A DNA stretch of 64,000 nt, from the NCBI GenBank assembly GCA_031262745.1, contig JAISHE010000005.1:27519-91518 (forward strand). Direction: 5' to 3'. How positions within the stretch are numbered: the first letter of the stretch is position 1; every line of letters begins with the position of its first letter. Under the pieces are notes generated by a model. It saw only the letters and a list, made by a program, of their open reading frames with translations. It was not told where the DNA came from and made no database searches. Positions 1-9,150 of this stretch are shown in pieces. Origin of the DNA: Culturomica sp. GTDB taxonomy: Bacteria > Bacteroidota > Bacteroidia > Bacteroidales > Marinifilaceae. The position numbers and the translations under genes are program-made.

Positions 1-1
1 A

Positions 2-1699
2 CCTTATCCGCAGTCGTTAATCACTGCGAATCAGTTGACGTATACTCATCCCGATAGTGCAATCGTTTTTTTAAACAGTATAAAAGACAGTATACAAAAA
101 GCTCCCGAATCAACACAGATGTACTATCGTTTGTTATGTATTAAAGCGAATGACAAGGCATATATACTGCACAAATCCGATAGCTTGATACTGCCTGTGT
201 TAGATTATTATGTAAGGAAACAGGATAAAAATCATCTACCGGAAGCATATTACTATGCGGGGCGTATGTATATGGATTTGGAAAATGCTCCCGGAGCATT
301 GGACCACTTTTACAAAGCATTGGAAATAGCACCCGATAATGATCCGTATTCATTGAAAAGTTACATTTACAGTCAAATAGGTACGTTATTCCTGTATCAA
401 TACTTATATGATGAAGCCTTAGATGCATTCAAAAAAGAATATACAATATTAAATAGAGGTAATGAATCGAATTTAGAAGATAGTATAGGCATGGTTTATG
501 CGTTAAGAGACATCGGTTCAGTTTATAAAGATATAAAAAAATTAGACAGTTCTCTATATTATTATAAGTCTGCTTACGATTTAGGTAAAAAATTAAACAG
601 ACTTGACCTGACCAATATGATTCAAAGCCAAATAGGTAACATATATATAAAGTTAGGAGAATACGATTCGGCAAAAATAGCTATGAAAGATGCTTTAACC
701 GACATTGAATTGCCAAACAAAAGTGCTATATATACTATAGCTGCAAAACTGTATTATAAAACAGGAATGATAGATTCTGCCGTTTATTACAATAAATCGT
801 TATTAGATGTCGGTACCATATATGCCAAAGAAGATTCACATAGATTTTTGGCAGAAATTGCCGTGAAGGAAGGAAACAATGAACTTGCCGTACAACATTT
901 TCGAGCAGAAAATCAATGTACCGATTCTATTCAAAAAATCAATTACACAGAACGTTTACACAGAATGAACACTTTGTATAACTACACATTAGCTGAGAAA
1001 AGAAATGAACAATTGAAAAGTGAAAGTCAAAAAAAATCATACTATATTGTGTTCGGTTTGATAGGATTTGTAGCTACCATCGTTTTCTTCTTCATTTATG
1101 ATAGGTATAACAAACTCAAAAAACAGGAATTGAAATACCAGCTTCAAAAGGTTCAAGATATTAAAACCGAAATTTACAAAAAAAGTACTCAATTTATAGA
1201 AGACAACAATCTCCGAATTAAAAAATTAGAAGATGAGTTAGATAATGTGCATTATGAAAACGATATTTTAAAGAAAGAACTTCAAGTCCAAAAGGATTTG
1301 CTCAGACAGGAAGTATACAGAGCAGAAATAGAGAAAAGCAAACAATTGCAATCCCAAAAAAAGTTTTCCGATTCCGATATATTCCGATTGTTGAAAAGCA
1401 GACTGCTTAACCCTCGTGGATACGTATACGTAACTGATGAAGAATGGTTGAAAATAGAAAACATTTTTAAAGAACTTTATTCTGATTTTCTTGGCAAATT
1501 GAATAATATTCGTACTCTCAGTGATTTTCAATTGCATGTAAGCATACTTATCAAAGCCGGTTTTTGCCCTGCCGATATATCCAAATTAACAAACCGTTCT
1601 GCCGAGACTATTAGTTCTACCCGTAGAAGATTATACAACAAAGTTTTTCAGACACAAGGTGCGCCGGAAGATTGGGATAAGTTTATATTCTCATTATAA
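2..1699 (+). CDS. TPR-repeat transmembrane regulator with C-terminal HTH (5' partial)
   Basis: The frame is open back to base 2, so the TTG at 35 is probably not the start and the N-terminus lies outside the window. Tetratricopeptide-like helices fill about residues 1-320 (for example AYYYAGRMYMDLENAPGAL). One membrane segment follows (YYIVFGLIGFVATIVFFFIY), then a long Lys/Glu-rich coiled coil, then a C-terminal helix-turn-helix region (ILIKAGFCPADISKLTNRS). This is the usual build of the Bacteroidales TPR regulators that sense something with the TPR domain and bind DNA with the C-terminus. A DUF3244 secreted protein lies just downstream, a common pairing, with 12-bp repeats between them that are a plausible operator. 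The ligand is unknown. Confidence 0.82.
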   Translation, partial: PYPQSLITANQLTYTHPDSAIVFLNSIKDSIQKAPESTQMYYRLLCIKANDKAYILHKSDSLILPVLDYYVRKQDKNHLPEAYYYAGRMYMDLENAPGALDHFYKALEIAPDNDPYSLKSYIYSQIGTLFLYQYLYDEALDAFKKEYTILNRGNESNLEDSIGMVYALRDIGSVYKDIKKLDSSLYYYKSAYDLGKKLNRLDLTNMIQSQIGNIYIKLGEYDSAKIAMKDALTDIELPNKSAIYTIAAKLYYKTGMIDSAVYYNKSLLDVGTIYAKEDSHRFLAEIAVKEGNNELAVQHFRAENQCTDSIQKINYTERLHRMNTLYNYTLAEKRNEQLKSESQKKSYYIVFGLIGFVATIVFFFIYDRYNKLKKQELKYQLQKVQDIKTEIYKKSTQFIEDNNLRIKKLEDELDNVHYENDILKKELQVQKDLLRQEVYRAEIEKSKQLQSQKKFSDSDIFRLLKSRLLNPRGYVYVTDEEWLKIENIFKELYSDFLGKLNNIRTLSDFQLHVSILIKAGFCPADISKLTNRSAETISSTRRRLYNKVFQTQGAPEDWDKFIFSL

Positions 1700-1725
1700 G
1701 TCATTTAAACAAGTCGGGGTCGTTA

Positions 1726-1773
1726 TGCACACAAAAGTGCACAGTAAAATGCACACTATTTTGCACATACATT
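1726..1773. repeat. Four 12-bp direct repeats starting TGCACA (possible operator)
   Basis: TGCACA occurs at 1726, 1738, 1750 and 1762, exactly 12 bp apart, each followed by a six-base A/T-rich filler. The array lies in the 151-bp gap between the TPR/HTH regulator stop and the DUF3244 gene start. Regular spacing of a six-base core is what a cooperatively bound operator looks like. That the upstream regulator binds here is inference. Confidence 0.75.
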
Positions 1774-1812
1774 TCTTGCCGATAAGTGTTCGTCGTATCA
1801 AAAAAATGTATT

Positions 1813-1821
1813 CCTTTGCAG
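1813..1821 (+). promoter_or_regulatory. Possible Bacteroidetes -7 element for the DUF3244 gene
   Basis: TTCCTTTGC resembles the Bacteroidetes -7 motif TAnnTTTG with one mismatch (T for A). It ends about 30 bases before the ATG at 1851. The 12-bp repeat array lies about 40 bp upstream, where it could control access of RNA polymerase. Confidence 0.4.
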
Positions 1822-1850
1822 AAAAATTAAACGAACTTAATTCTAATGCT

Positions 1851-2234
1851 ATGAAAAAGACAACAACTTTACTTATACTTTTTATCGGTTTCTTCCTTTT
1901 CCTTTGTAATAATGTTTGGGCTCAAGAAGTAGAAATAGAGATTAACGATGATAGTTCAACTAACGTAAAAGATAGACGTTCCTTTTCTTTACAGCCTGCT
2001 GCCACAATTGAGTTTAATACAATACGTATTTATACAGACATTGCTACGGAAAACATACATGTAGTAGTGAAAGATAGTTCTAATAATATAGTATATTCCG
2101 ATGTAGACATGAATTATTCAATATGTCATACCTTTGAAATAGTTGATTTACAAGAGGGTGTTGATTATATTTTAGAATTTGAAATAGGAAATAAGTCTTT
2201 TTATGGATATTTCACCGTTGAGAATGATATCTGA
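1851..2234 (+). CDS. DUF3244-like small secreted protein
   Basis: The protein has 127 residues from the ATG at 1851. That start is preferred over the ORF-track start at 1659, which overlaps the upstream gene and reads through the repeat array. A clear signal peptide (MKKTTTLLILFIGFFLFLCNNVWA) is followed by a small beta-rich domain with the pattern IYTDIATENIHVVVKDSSNN and ending in YGYFTVEND, as in DUF3244 proteins of Bacteroidales. These are found beside TPR/HTH regulators like the one upstream. It is probably periplasmic or surface exposed. The family has no established biochemical role. Confidence 0.72.
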   Translation: MKKTTTLLILFIGFFLFLCNNVWAQEVEIEINDDSSTNVKDRRSFSLQPAATIEFNTIRIYTDIATENIHVVVKDSSNNIVYSDVDMNYSICHTFEIVDLQEGVDYILEFEIGNKSFYGYFTVENDI

Positions 2235-2287
2235 TGGTAATATGATATAGTTCAATCGGTGTAAATTAAGATTCCACTTCATTAGTC

Positions 2288-2330
2288 GTCAGCAGGTCGA
2301 AGCATTGCAGAAGCCTGCTGACTTTTTTTA
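2288..2330 (+). terminator. Rho-independent terminator
   Basis: GTCAGCAGG (2288-2296) pairs perfectly with CCTGCTGAC (2314-2322) and is followed directly by seven T. It lies 53 bases after the DUF3244 stop and ends that transcript before the convergent gene at 2337. Confidence 0.9.
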
Positions 2331-2336
2331 ATCAAT

Positions 2337-2732
2337 TTAAAAGTATTTTCTGTCGAGAATTTCTTTGTAGATGACGGCTTGTTTTAAATCAAAAGAATCA
2401 ATATCTTTCAGATACTCTCCGTCTTCAATGATTTCTTCACTAATTGTTGATGTGGGAAATTTTTGAAAAGTTGCAGTAGAAACGTCATTCTTTACTTTAA
2501 AAGGAGGTATATAACCTTCTTTATTTCTTGTATTTGAATATTCATGATTTATGTCGATTTTCGGATTTGTATTATGTGCAGGAAACAAATCTTGAAATGC
2601 AGGTTCGGGTAATTCGGTAGATTCGTCAGAATCGTTCATTTTATTTATTTTACTCTTAAAGATACCGAATATGGCGACAAATGCCGTTATTAGCAGATAT
2701 ATCCAAGTTGCATTTGATGAAGTTTCACTCAT
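2337..2732 (-). CDS. Small membrane-anchored hypothetical protein
   Basis: The protein has 131 residues. One N-terminal membrane segment (WIYLLITAFVAIFGIF) is followed by a short basic stretch and a polar, probably cytoplasmic tail. The C-terminal end, FDLKQAVIYKEILDRKYF, resembles a motif that recurs at the end of small uncharacterised Bacteroidales membrane proteins. It stands alone, convergent with the DUF3244 gene and divergent from the lipoprotein gene at 2772. No function can be assigned. Confidence 0.6.
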   Translation of the reverse strand: MSETSSNATWIYLLITAFVAIFGIFKSKINKMNDSDESTELPEPAFQDLFPAHNTNPKIDINHEYSNTRNKEGYIPPFKVKNDVSTATFQKFPTSTISEEIIEDGEYLKDIDSFDLKQAVIYKEILDRKYF

Positions 2733-2738
2733 TTTTTC

Positions 2739-2746
2739 TATATTTG
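2739..2746 (+). promoter_or_regulatory. Bacteroidetes -7 promoter element, TATATTTG
   Basis: TATATTTG matches TAnnTTTG exactly, with an upstream TTTG at 2713-2716 (spacer 22, slightly long). It would start transcription about 20 bases before the lipoprotein ATG at 2772. It lies just upstream of the start of the minus-strand gene. Confidence 0.55.
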
Positions 2747-2771
2747 TTGATCGTAAAAAATATTCATTATT

Positions 2772-3251
2772 ATGAAATCAAAGGTAAGTACTTTTTTTCT
2801 GATTTTCTTGTTTATAACCTGTTTTGTTTATTGCAGCGAAGAAAACAACGGTGATTATCACGTAATTCCCAACATTAGAGTGAGTGTGGATATTAATTTA
2901 AGTTATGCCGATTATCAGGATCTTAATTTCCCCGGTCAACCTGTTTACTATAATCAGGCGGGCAATAACGGAGATGTACCCGGTTATAATGGCAATGGTT
3001 TGGTTATTATAATGATGAACAGTGATGAATATGAATGTTTTGATGCCACTTGCACCCATTGTCTTGAAGGGATTGTTGAAGTGGAAAAAGGTAATGTAAC
3101 CGGTATTTGTGATCATTGTGCAACCGAATTTTTGTTGAATTTCTATGGTCAACCGTCAAATATTCCTGAAGAAGATAATGATGAAAAGATTTACCCGTTA
3201 AAAAGATATGCGGCTATAAAACAGGGTAATTATCTGAGAATAAGGAATTAA
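2772..3251 (+). CDS. Rieske-fold-like lipoprotein with two CxxC pairs
   Basis: The protein has 159 residues with an N-terminal lipoprotein-type signal ending near FVYCSEE. The layout resembles Rieske-fold lipoproteins of Bacteroidales: a polar N-terminal strand region, a hydrophobic strand (GLVIIMM), then DEYECFDATCTHC, a second cysteine pair in GICDHCATEF, and a C-terminal PLKRYAA strand. Classical Rieske centres use CxH and CxxH. Here both motifs read CxxC (CTHC and CDHC), so a zinc-ribbon or rubredoxin-like site is more likely than a 2Fe-2S cluster. The family and metal assignment are inference. No operon partner is evident. Confidence 0.55.
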   Translation: MKSKVSTFFLIFLFITCFVYCSEENNGDYHVIPNIRVSVDINLSYADYQDLNFPGQPVYYNQAGNNGDVPGYNGNGLVIIMMNSDEYECFDATCTHCLEGIVEVEKGNVTGICDHCATEFLLNFYGQPSNIPEEDNDEKIYPLKRYAAIKQGNYLRIRN

Positions 3252-3314
3252 ATATCTATTCTACAAATCTGTAAAAAAGTACTGACAAATGTTCAAATCC
3301 CCACACCTTTTTTA

Positions 3315-3322
3315 TACCTTTG
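3315..3322 (+). promoter_or_regulatory. Promoter -7 element of the purH/mre run, TACCTTTG
   Basis: TACCTTTG followed by C is an exact match to the Bacteroidetes -7 motif. It sits 33 bases before the purH ATG at 3355. No good -33 TTTG is visible at the expected spacing. Confidence 0.65.
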
Positions 3323-3354
3323 CACAAGTTTGAAAATTTAATACAAAAAAATAT

Positions 3355-4887
3355 ATGAAGAAAGCATTAATCAGCGTTTTTGACAAAGACGGGATCCTTG
3401 ATTTTGCCACTTCTCTATCTTCTTTGGGTTGGGAAATTATTTCCACCGGAGGAACTTCAAAAAAACTGAAAGAAGCCGGAATACAAGTTAAAGATATTTC
3501 GGAACTTACGTCTTTTCCGGAATGTTTCGACGGTCGCGTTAAAACTCTTCATCCCAAAGTGGAAGGCGGAATATTGGCAATCAGAGATAATGAACAGCAT
3601 AAAAAACAAATGGCTGAATTGGAAATAGAACCGATTGATATAGTCGTTTGCAATCTCTACCCTTTTAAGCAAACGGTTTTAAAACCCGGAGTTTCTCACG
3701 AAGAAATTATTGAAAACATTGATATAGGCGGTCCCACTATGCTCAGGGCTGCTGCTAAGAATTATAAATTTGTTACGGTTATCACCGATCCGGAAGATTA
3801 TTCAAAAGTTGTTGACGAAATTAAAAGTTTTGGAGAAACAACACCGGAAACCAAGGAAATTCTTGCAGCTAAGGTATTTATCCACACCTCCCATTATGAT
3901 GCTTTAATTGCTGATTATTTTAAAGACAAGCTGCAAATAAAGCTACCTAAAACTCTCACTCTCACCTATGAAAAGAAGCAAGATCTAAGATACGGAGAAA
4001 ATCCTCATCAATCAGCTGCTTTTTATGCATCAATTAGAAATGATGAAGGTACCCTAACTCAGGCTTCGCAATTACATGGTAAAGAACTTTCTTACAACAA
4101 TATAGGTGATACCGACGGTGCACTTGAAGCATTAAAAGAATTTGAAGAGCCTACGATTGTTGCTGCAAAACATGCTAATCCTTGCGGCGTGGCAAGTGCT
4201 CCGACAATCTTGGAAGCTTATCGCAAGGCTTATGAAGCTGATCCCGTTTCAATTTTCGGTGGTATTGTAGTTTCTAATAGAGAAATTGATGAGGAAACGG
4301 CGGAAGAAATGAGTAAAATCTTTTTAGAGGTAATAGTTGCTCCCTCCTACACTCAAAAAGCTTTGGACGTTCTTACCAAGAAAAAGAATATACGCATTTT
4401 GCAGTTGGATACTATCGCAAAGAAAAATTACGGACAGAAAGCTAAAACGGTTTTAGGCGGTTTGCTCATACAGGATCAGGACACCGAACTTTTACCTTCG
4501 GAAGGCTATACTTGTGTAACGGAACGCCAACCTTCGCAAAAGGAATTGAATGATCTGATGTTTGCATGGAAAGTTGTAAAGCATACCAAGTCGAATGGTA
4601 TTGTACTTGCAAAAGATAACACAACCGTTGGCACTGGTCCCGGACAGGTTAGTCGCATCTGGGCTCTCGAAAATGCAATTCGTCAAGGTGGCGAGAAAGT
4701 CAAAGGCAGTGTTATGGCTTCCGATGCCTTCTTCCCTTTCTCTGATTGCGTGGAAGCCGCACACAAAGCCGGTGTTATTGCTATTGTGCAACCCGGTGGT
4801 TCCGTTAAGGATCAAGACTCCATTGATGCTGCAAATAAATACGGCATTGCTATGATTTTTACTAATATGAGACATTTCAAACATTAA
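3355..4887 (+). CDS. purH: Bifunctional AICAR formyltransferase / IMP cyclohydrolase
   Basis: PurH catalyses the last two steps of IMP synthesis: formylation of AICAR with 10-formyl-THF and ring closure of FAICAR. The 510-residue length matches the family. The N-terminal cyclohydrolase domain carries [19 protein letters not shown] and [15 protein letters not shown]. The transformylase domain carries [24 protein letters not shown] and [15 protein letters not shown]. It is preceded by a good promoter motif and followed after only 5 bases by mreB, so the two are probably co-transcribed, a useful link between nucleotide supply and wall growth. Confidence 0.97.
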   Translation: MKKALISVFDKDGILDFATSLSSLGWEIISTGGTSKKLKEAGIQVKDISELTSFPECFDGRVKTLHPKVEGGILAIRDNEQHKKQMAELEIEPIDIVVCNLYPFKQTVLKPGVSHEEIIENIDIGGPTMLRAAAKNYKFVTVITDPEDYSKVVDEIKSFGETTPETKEILAAKVFIHTSHYDALIADYFKDKLQIKLPKTLTLTYEKKQDLRYGENPHQSAAFYASIRNDEGTLTQASQLHGKELSYNNIGDTDGALEALKEFEEPTIVAAKHANPCGVASAPTILEAYRKAYEADPVSIFGGIVVSNREIDEETAEEMSKIFLEVIVAPSYTQKALDVLTKKKNIRILQLDTIAKKNYGQKAKTVLGGLLIQDQDTELLPSEGYTCVTERQPSQKELNDLMFAWKVVKHTKSNGIVLAKDNTTVGTGPGQVSRIWALENAIRQGGEKVKGSVMASDAFFPFSDCVEAAHKAGVIAIVQPGGSVKDQDSIDAANKYGIAMIFTNMRHFKH

Positions 4888-4892
4888 TTGAC

Positions 4893-5915
4893 ATGGGATT
4901 ATTTTCTTTTTTATCGCTTGATATTGCAATGGATCTCGGTACGGCAAACACTATTATTATCTGTAATGATAAAATGGTAGTGAATGAACCTTCCATTGTT
5001 GCTATTGATCGCCGTACCGAAAAAGTAATTGCAATAGGCGAAAAAGCCCGCCAAATGCAAGGCAAAACACATGATAATATTCGCACAATAAGACCGTTGA
5101 GGGATGGTGTGATAGCCGACTTTAATGCAGCCGAACAAATGATACGCGGCATGATTAAAATGGCTAATATAAATAACAAGTTCTTCTCTCCTTCTTTGAG
5201 AATTGTTACTTGCATTCCTTCCGGTAGTACTGAAGTGGAAATACGCGCCGTTAGAGACTCTTCCGAACATGCAGGCGGTCGCGATGTTTACATGATCTAT
5301 GAACCAATGGCAGCTGCTTTGGGAATAGGTTTGGACGTAGAAGCTCCGGAAGGTAATATGATTGTTGATATTGGCGGTGGCACCACCGAAATTGCAGTTA
5401 TTTCTCTCGGAGGTATTGTTACCAATAAGTCCATACGTATAGCAGGAGATGATTTAACTGATGATATTCAAGAATATATGCGTCATCAACACAATATTAA
5501 AATAGGTGAAAGAACTGCAGAAGAGATTAAAATTCATGTCGGTGCGGCTTTATCCGATTTGGAAGAACCGCCTGTTGATTTTGTAGTGCAGGGACCAAAT
5601 CAAATGACATCACTGCCGGTTGAAGTTCCCGTATCTTATCAGGAAATTGCACATTGTCTTGAAAAGTCTATTTCCAAAATAGAAATAGCAATCTTAGCCG
5701 CTTTGGAACAGACTCCCCCTGAATTGTATGCCGACATTGTGAATAAAGGTATTTATCTTGCCGGCGGAGGTGCTCTTTTGCGTGGTTTGGATAAGCGTTT
5801 GTCCGATAAACTAAACATTCCTTTCCACATTGCGGAGGATCCTTTGAGAGCGGTTGCTCGCGGCACGGGTATTGCACTTAAAAATGTAGATAAGTTTTCT
5901 TTCTTAATAAGATAA
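4893..5915 (+). CDS. mreB: Rod shape-determining protein MreB
   Basis: Actin-family ATPase of 340 residues that forms membrane-bound filaments guiding lateral wall synthesis. Phosphate-binding motifs are visible: DLGTANTIIIC at the N-terminus (phosphate 1), VDIGGGTTEIAVISLGG (phosphate 2) and YLAGGGALLRGLDKRL (adenosine motif). MYEPMAAALGIGLDV-type sequence and the YQEIAHCLE helix also match MreB. It is the first gene of the canonical order mreB-mreC-mreD-mrdA-rodA. Confidence 0.97.
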   Translation: MGLFSFLSLDIAMDLGTANTIIICNDKMVVNEPSIVAIDRRTEKVIAIGEKARQMQGKTHDNIRTIRPLRDGVIADFNAAEQMIRGMIKMANINNKFFSPSLRIVTCIPSGSTEVEIRAVRDSSEHAGGRDVYMIYEPMAAALGIGLDVEAPEGNMIVDIGGGTTEIAVISLGGIVTNKSIRIAGDDLTDDIQEYMRHQHNIKIGERTAEEIKIHVGAALSDLEEPPVDFVVQGPNQMTSLPVEVPVSYQEIAHCLEKSISKIEIAILAALEQTPPELYADIVNKGIYLAGGGALLRGLDKRLSDKLNIPFHIAEDPLRAVARGTGIALKNVDKFSFLIR

Positions 5916-5954
5916 TGATAATAGTTAAATAAAAAGGTACACAAATAAACTACT

Positions 5955-6788
5955 GTGAGGAATATTTTAAAACTTATATTAAAGTACCATTTTATTATTG
6001 TTTTTATTTTATTGGAGATTATTGCAATGTCACTGGTAGTTATGCACAATAGCTATCAAAATATGTTGTTTTTTCGACACACGTCTGCTATCAGCACTTC
6101 TATTTCCGATCATCTTCCTGCTTTTGAGCAATATTTCAACTTGAAAAAAGAAAATTCATATCTCGAAGATGAAAATTTGAAGTTGAAAAATGAATTAGAG
6201 AAAATAAGGACGGAAATTAGATTCTCTTTTAGTGATTCGCTTGCTGAGAATAGAAGTTTTGATGTAGATTACGTTTACTTACCGGCAAAAGCAGTGAATG
6301 TAACTATCAATAGAACAAAAAATTATTTGACAATAGACAAAGGAAGTAACGACGGTGTGAATGAGAATATGGCTGTTTGTTCATATCAGGGTGTTGTCGG
6401 AATGATTAAAAATGTTACAAACAATTATTCGGTGGTTTTACCTTTGATAAACACAAGCCTGAGATTGTCTGCCAAGATTAAAAAGAATAATTATTACGGT
6501 TCTTTACAATGGGACGGTGAGGATTATAGATATTCTTACTTGCGAGATATCCCGTTTCACGTTAATGTTGAACAAGGTGATACTATCGTAACCTCCGGTT
6601 TCTCGTCCATATTTCCGGAGGGTGAAATAATCGGTTACGTAGAATCCGTTGATAGAGTAACTGCTAATTTTCTTCTTATAAAAGTAGAACTTGCAACCGA
6701 TTTTAATAATCTTTATCAACTCTACATTATAAGTAATAAAAACAGAGAAGAACAAACGGAATTGGAAGAAAAAGCCTACAATGAGTAA
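5955..6788 (+). CDS. mreC: Rod shape-determining protein MreC
   Basis: MreC is a bitopic inner-membrane protein whose periplasmic domain activates PBP2. The 277-residue protein has a GTG start at 5955 giving the expected MRNI N-terminus, a single membrane helix (YHFIIVFILLEIIAMSLVV), a coiled coil (NLKKENSYLEDENLKLKNEL) and the beta-rich domain with YLTIDKGSNDGVNENMAV and VVGMIKNVTNNYSVVLPL. It lies 39 bases after mreB and overlaps mreD by 8 bases, indicating translational coupling. Confidence 0.95.
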   Translation: MRNILKLILKYHFIIVFILLEIIAMSLVVMHNSYQNMLFFRHTSAISTSISDHLPAFEQYFNLKKENSYLEDENLKLKNELEKIRTEIRFSFSDSLAENRSFDVDYVYLPAKAVNVTINRTKNYLTIDKGSNDGVNENMAVCSYQGVVGMIKNVTNNYSVVLPLINTSLRLSAKIKKNNYYGSLQWDGEDYRYSYLRDIPFHVNVEQGDTIVTSGFSSIFPEGEIIGYVESVDRVTANFLLIKVELATDFNNLYQLYIISNKNREEQTELEEKAYNE

Positions 6789-7278
6789 TACAAAATACAT
6801 ACTACACACTATCATACTGTTTGCTATACAGTTGTTTATACTGGATAATATTCAGTTCCATTCATACGTGTATATGAATATTTATATTCTTTCGATACTC
6901 ATTTTGCCTATTACCATGAAAAAAACGTCGGTACTGATTTTTGCTTTCCTTGCCGGTTTCCTTATTGATATTATGAGTAATACAATGGGAATACATGCAG
7001 CAGCTACTACATGTATCGGTTTTTTCAGACCTTTGTTTTTACCTAATAATTCGGGAACAGTAGAGGTGGCAACAAATCGTCGAAAAGAACGTTTCGGCTG
7101 GGTATTTAATTATATGTTTTCGCTCACTTTGATTTTCAATGTGGTACTTGTTATGACGGAAACATTTTCATTTGATAATTTCGGTATCACGATTTTGAGA
7201 ATTTTATTCAGTACTGTTGTTTCTTGCGTACTTATGCTTTTATACTATTTCATAGCAATAAAAGAAAAGCAGAAATAA
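6781..7278 (+). CDS. mreD: Rod shape-determining protein MreD
   Basis: Small integral membrane protein of 165 residues with five or so hydrophobic segments, for example IILFAIQLFILDNI, VLIFAFLAGFLIDIMSNTMG and TVVSCVLMLLYYFIAI. The FLIDIMSNTMGIHAAATT stretch is typical of Bacteroidetes MreD. It overlaps mreC by 8 bases and precedes PBP2. MreD is part of the elongasome; its own biochemical activity is not established. Confidence 0.92.
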   Translation: MSNTKYILHTIILFAIQLFILDNIQFHSYVYMNIYILSILILPITMKKTSVLIFAFLAGFLIDIMSNTMGIHAAATTCIGFFRPLFLPNNSGTVEVATNRRKERFGWVFNYMFSLTLIFNVVLVMTETFSFDNFGITILRILFSTVVSCVLMLLYYFIAIKEKQK

Positions 7279-7290
7279 AAGAATTTCAAA

Positions 7291-9144
7291 ATGAATCAGA
7301 AATTCGTATATAGACAATCCGTAATAATCGGGATTATAGTTGTGATAGCCCTGATATATGTGATACAATTATTTAATTTACAAATAATTGACGATTCCTA
7401 TAAATTCTCTGCAATAAATAACTCTCAACGTGTGGAAACAGAATACCCCGCAAGAGGTTTGATTTTCGACAGAAATAATCGTTTACTCGTCTACAATCAG
7501 GCTGCATACGATCTGCAAATTATTCCGCGCCAAATGAGTGCCTTTGATACAACGGAATTGATTACTATTTTGGGAATAAGCAAGGAAAATCTCATTAGAG
7601 AAATCAGGAAAGCAAAACGTTACTCACGATATAAGTCCTCTACTATTGTATCCCAAATCACCGATGATAAATATGCCATGCTTCAAGAAAAGCTTTATAA
7701 ATATCCGGGATTTTTCATACAAACCAGAACTCTACGTAAATACAATACCAATCATTCCGGAGATGTTTACGGTTATATCGGTGAAGTCGGTCAAGGAGAT
7801 TTGAAGGACCCCTACTACTCTGCCGGCGATTATATAGGTATTAACGGTTTGGAAAAAACTTATGAAAATGTATTGCGCGGCACTAAAGGGAAACGTATTT
7901 TATTGGTTGACAATTATAATCGTATAAAAGGTTCCTATAAAGACGGAGAGGAAGACGAACCTGCGGAAGTCGGCGAAAATTTGTACACTACGTTAGATAT
8001 AGATTTGCAGGAATATGCCTACAAATTAATGCAAAATAAAAAAGGCGGTATCATTGCTATCGAACCTTCTACCGGTGAAATCCTGCTTAAAGTTTCCGCT
8101 CCGGGTTATGATCCTAATCTGATGGTGGGATTACAAAGAACAGCTAATTATCGTAAACTTCAACAGGACACTACACTACCGCTTTTTGATCGTACTGTTA
8201 TGGGAATTTATTCACCCGGTTCTATTTTTAAAACGGTTATGGCTCTCGTCGGTATGGAAGAAAAAGTGATCACTCAACATACTATGTTTGAATGTCATGG
8301 CGGTAGTTATTTTAATCGGCAGTTTATGAAATGCCACTATCATGAATCCCCACTGGCATTAAGAGCTGCTATTGAACATTCATGTAACCCTTATTTTGTG
8401 AATGTCTATCGACGACTATTAGAAAATCCGAAGTACAACGGTGTTAGGGATGCTTACGACATTTGGCGCAATTACGTGGCTTCATTCGGTTTCGGTAAAA
8501 AAGTTTCCTTTGAATTTCTTAACGAAGGCAATGGTTTTCTACCCTCACAAGATTACTTCGACAAAAAACTAAAAACAAAAAATTGGTTTTATACATACAT
8601 AATGTCGCTTGCAATCGGTCAAGGCGAATTTTCGGCTACTCTTTTGCAAATGGCTAACCTTGTAGCAATACTTGCTAATAACGGTCATTATATCACTCCA
8701 CATATCGTGAGACCGACGGATGCCGAACATGCTGAAAAGATTGATACTAATTATTTGAATATAAATAATCAATACTTCGGTATTATTGCCGACGCTATGG
8801 AAGATGCAGTGAAATCAGGTACTGCAAAAAGTGCCCACAGCGACTCTATCGTTATTTGCGGTAAAACCGGTACAATACAAAATAATTCAGGTCCCGACCA
8901 TTCGGCGTTTTTTGCTTTTGCTCCGAAAGAAAATCCGAAAATCGCAATCTTGGTTTATGTTGAGAATGGTGTTTGGGGATCACGTTATGCCGCACCTATT
9001 GCAGGTTTGATCATTGAAAAATATCTTTTGGGAGATATTCCTACTAAAAAACGGTATTTGGAAAAAAGTATGCTGCAAGCTAATTTGATAAATCCGACTA
9101 ATGAAAAAAATGCAACATCGGAAAACAATTTGACCGAAGAATAA
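7291..9144 (+). CDS. mrdA: Penicillin-binding protein 2 (elongasome transpeptidase)
   Basis: Class B PBP of 617 residues that cross-links peptidoglycan during elongation. There is one N-terminal membrane anchor (VIIGIIVVIALIYVIQLF), a PBP dimerisation domain with YPARGLIFDRNNRLL, and a transpeptidase domain. Its three catalytic motifs are visible: S311-I-F-K314 (in YSPGSIFK), S364-C-N366 and K525-T-G527 (in CGKTGTIQ). It sits between mreD and rodA, its glycosyltransferase partner, 6 bases before rodA. Confidence 0.97.
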   Translation: MNQKFVYRQSVIIGIIVVIALIYVIQLFNLQIIDDSYKFSAINNSQRVETEYPARGLIFDRNNRLLVYNQAAYDLQIIPRQMSAFDTTELITILGISKENLIREIRKAKRYSRYKSSTIVSQITDDKYAMLQEKLYKYPGFFIQTRTLRKYNTNHSGDVYGYIGEVGQGDLKDPYYSAGDYIGINGLEKTYENVLRGTKGKRILLVDNYNRIKGSYKDGEEDEPAEVGENLYTTLDIDLQEYAYKLMQNKKGGIIAIEPSTGEILLKVSAPGYDPNLMVGLQRTANYRKLQQDTTLPLFDRTVMGIYSPGSIFKTVMALVGMEEKVITQHTMFECHGGSYFNRQFMKCHYHESPLALRAAIEHSCNPYFVNVYRRLLENPKYNGVRDAYDIWRNYVASFGFGKKVSFEFLNEGNGFLPSQDYFDKKLKTKNWFYTYIMSLAIGQGEFSATLLQMANLVAILANNGHYITPHIVRPTDAEHAEKIDTNYLNINNQYFGIIADAMEDAVKSGTAKSAHSDSIVICGKTGTIQNNSGPDHSAFFAFAPKENPKIAILVYVENGVWGSRYAAPIAGLIIEKYLLGDIPTKKRYLEKSMLQANLINPTNEKNATSENNLTEE

Positions 9145-9150
9145 GATAGC

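Noticed and set aside
1659-1850. Extended start of the DUF3244 ORF
   Set aside because: It overlaps the upstream gene, reads through the TGCACA repeats and would bury the signal peptide.
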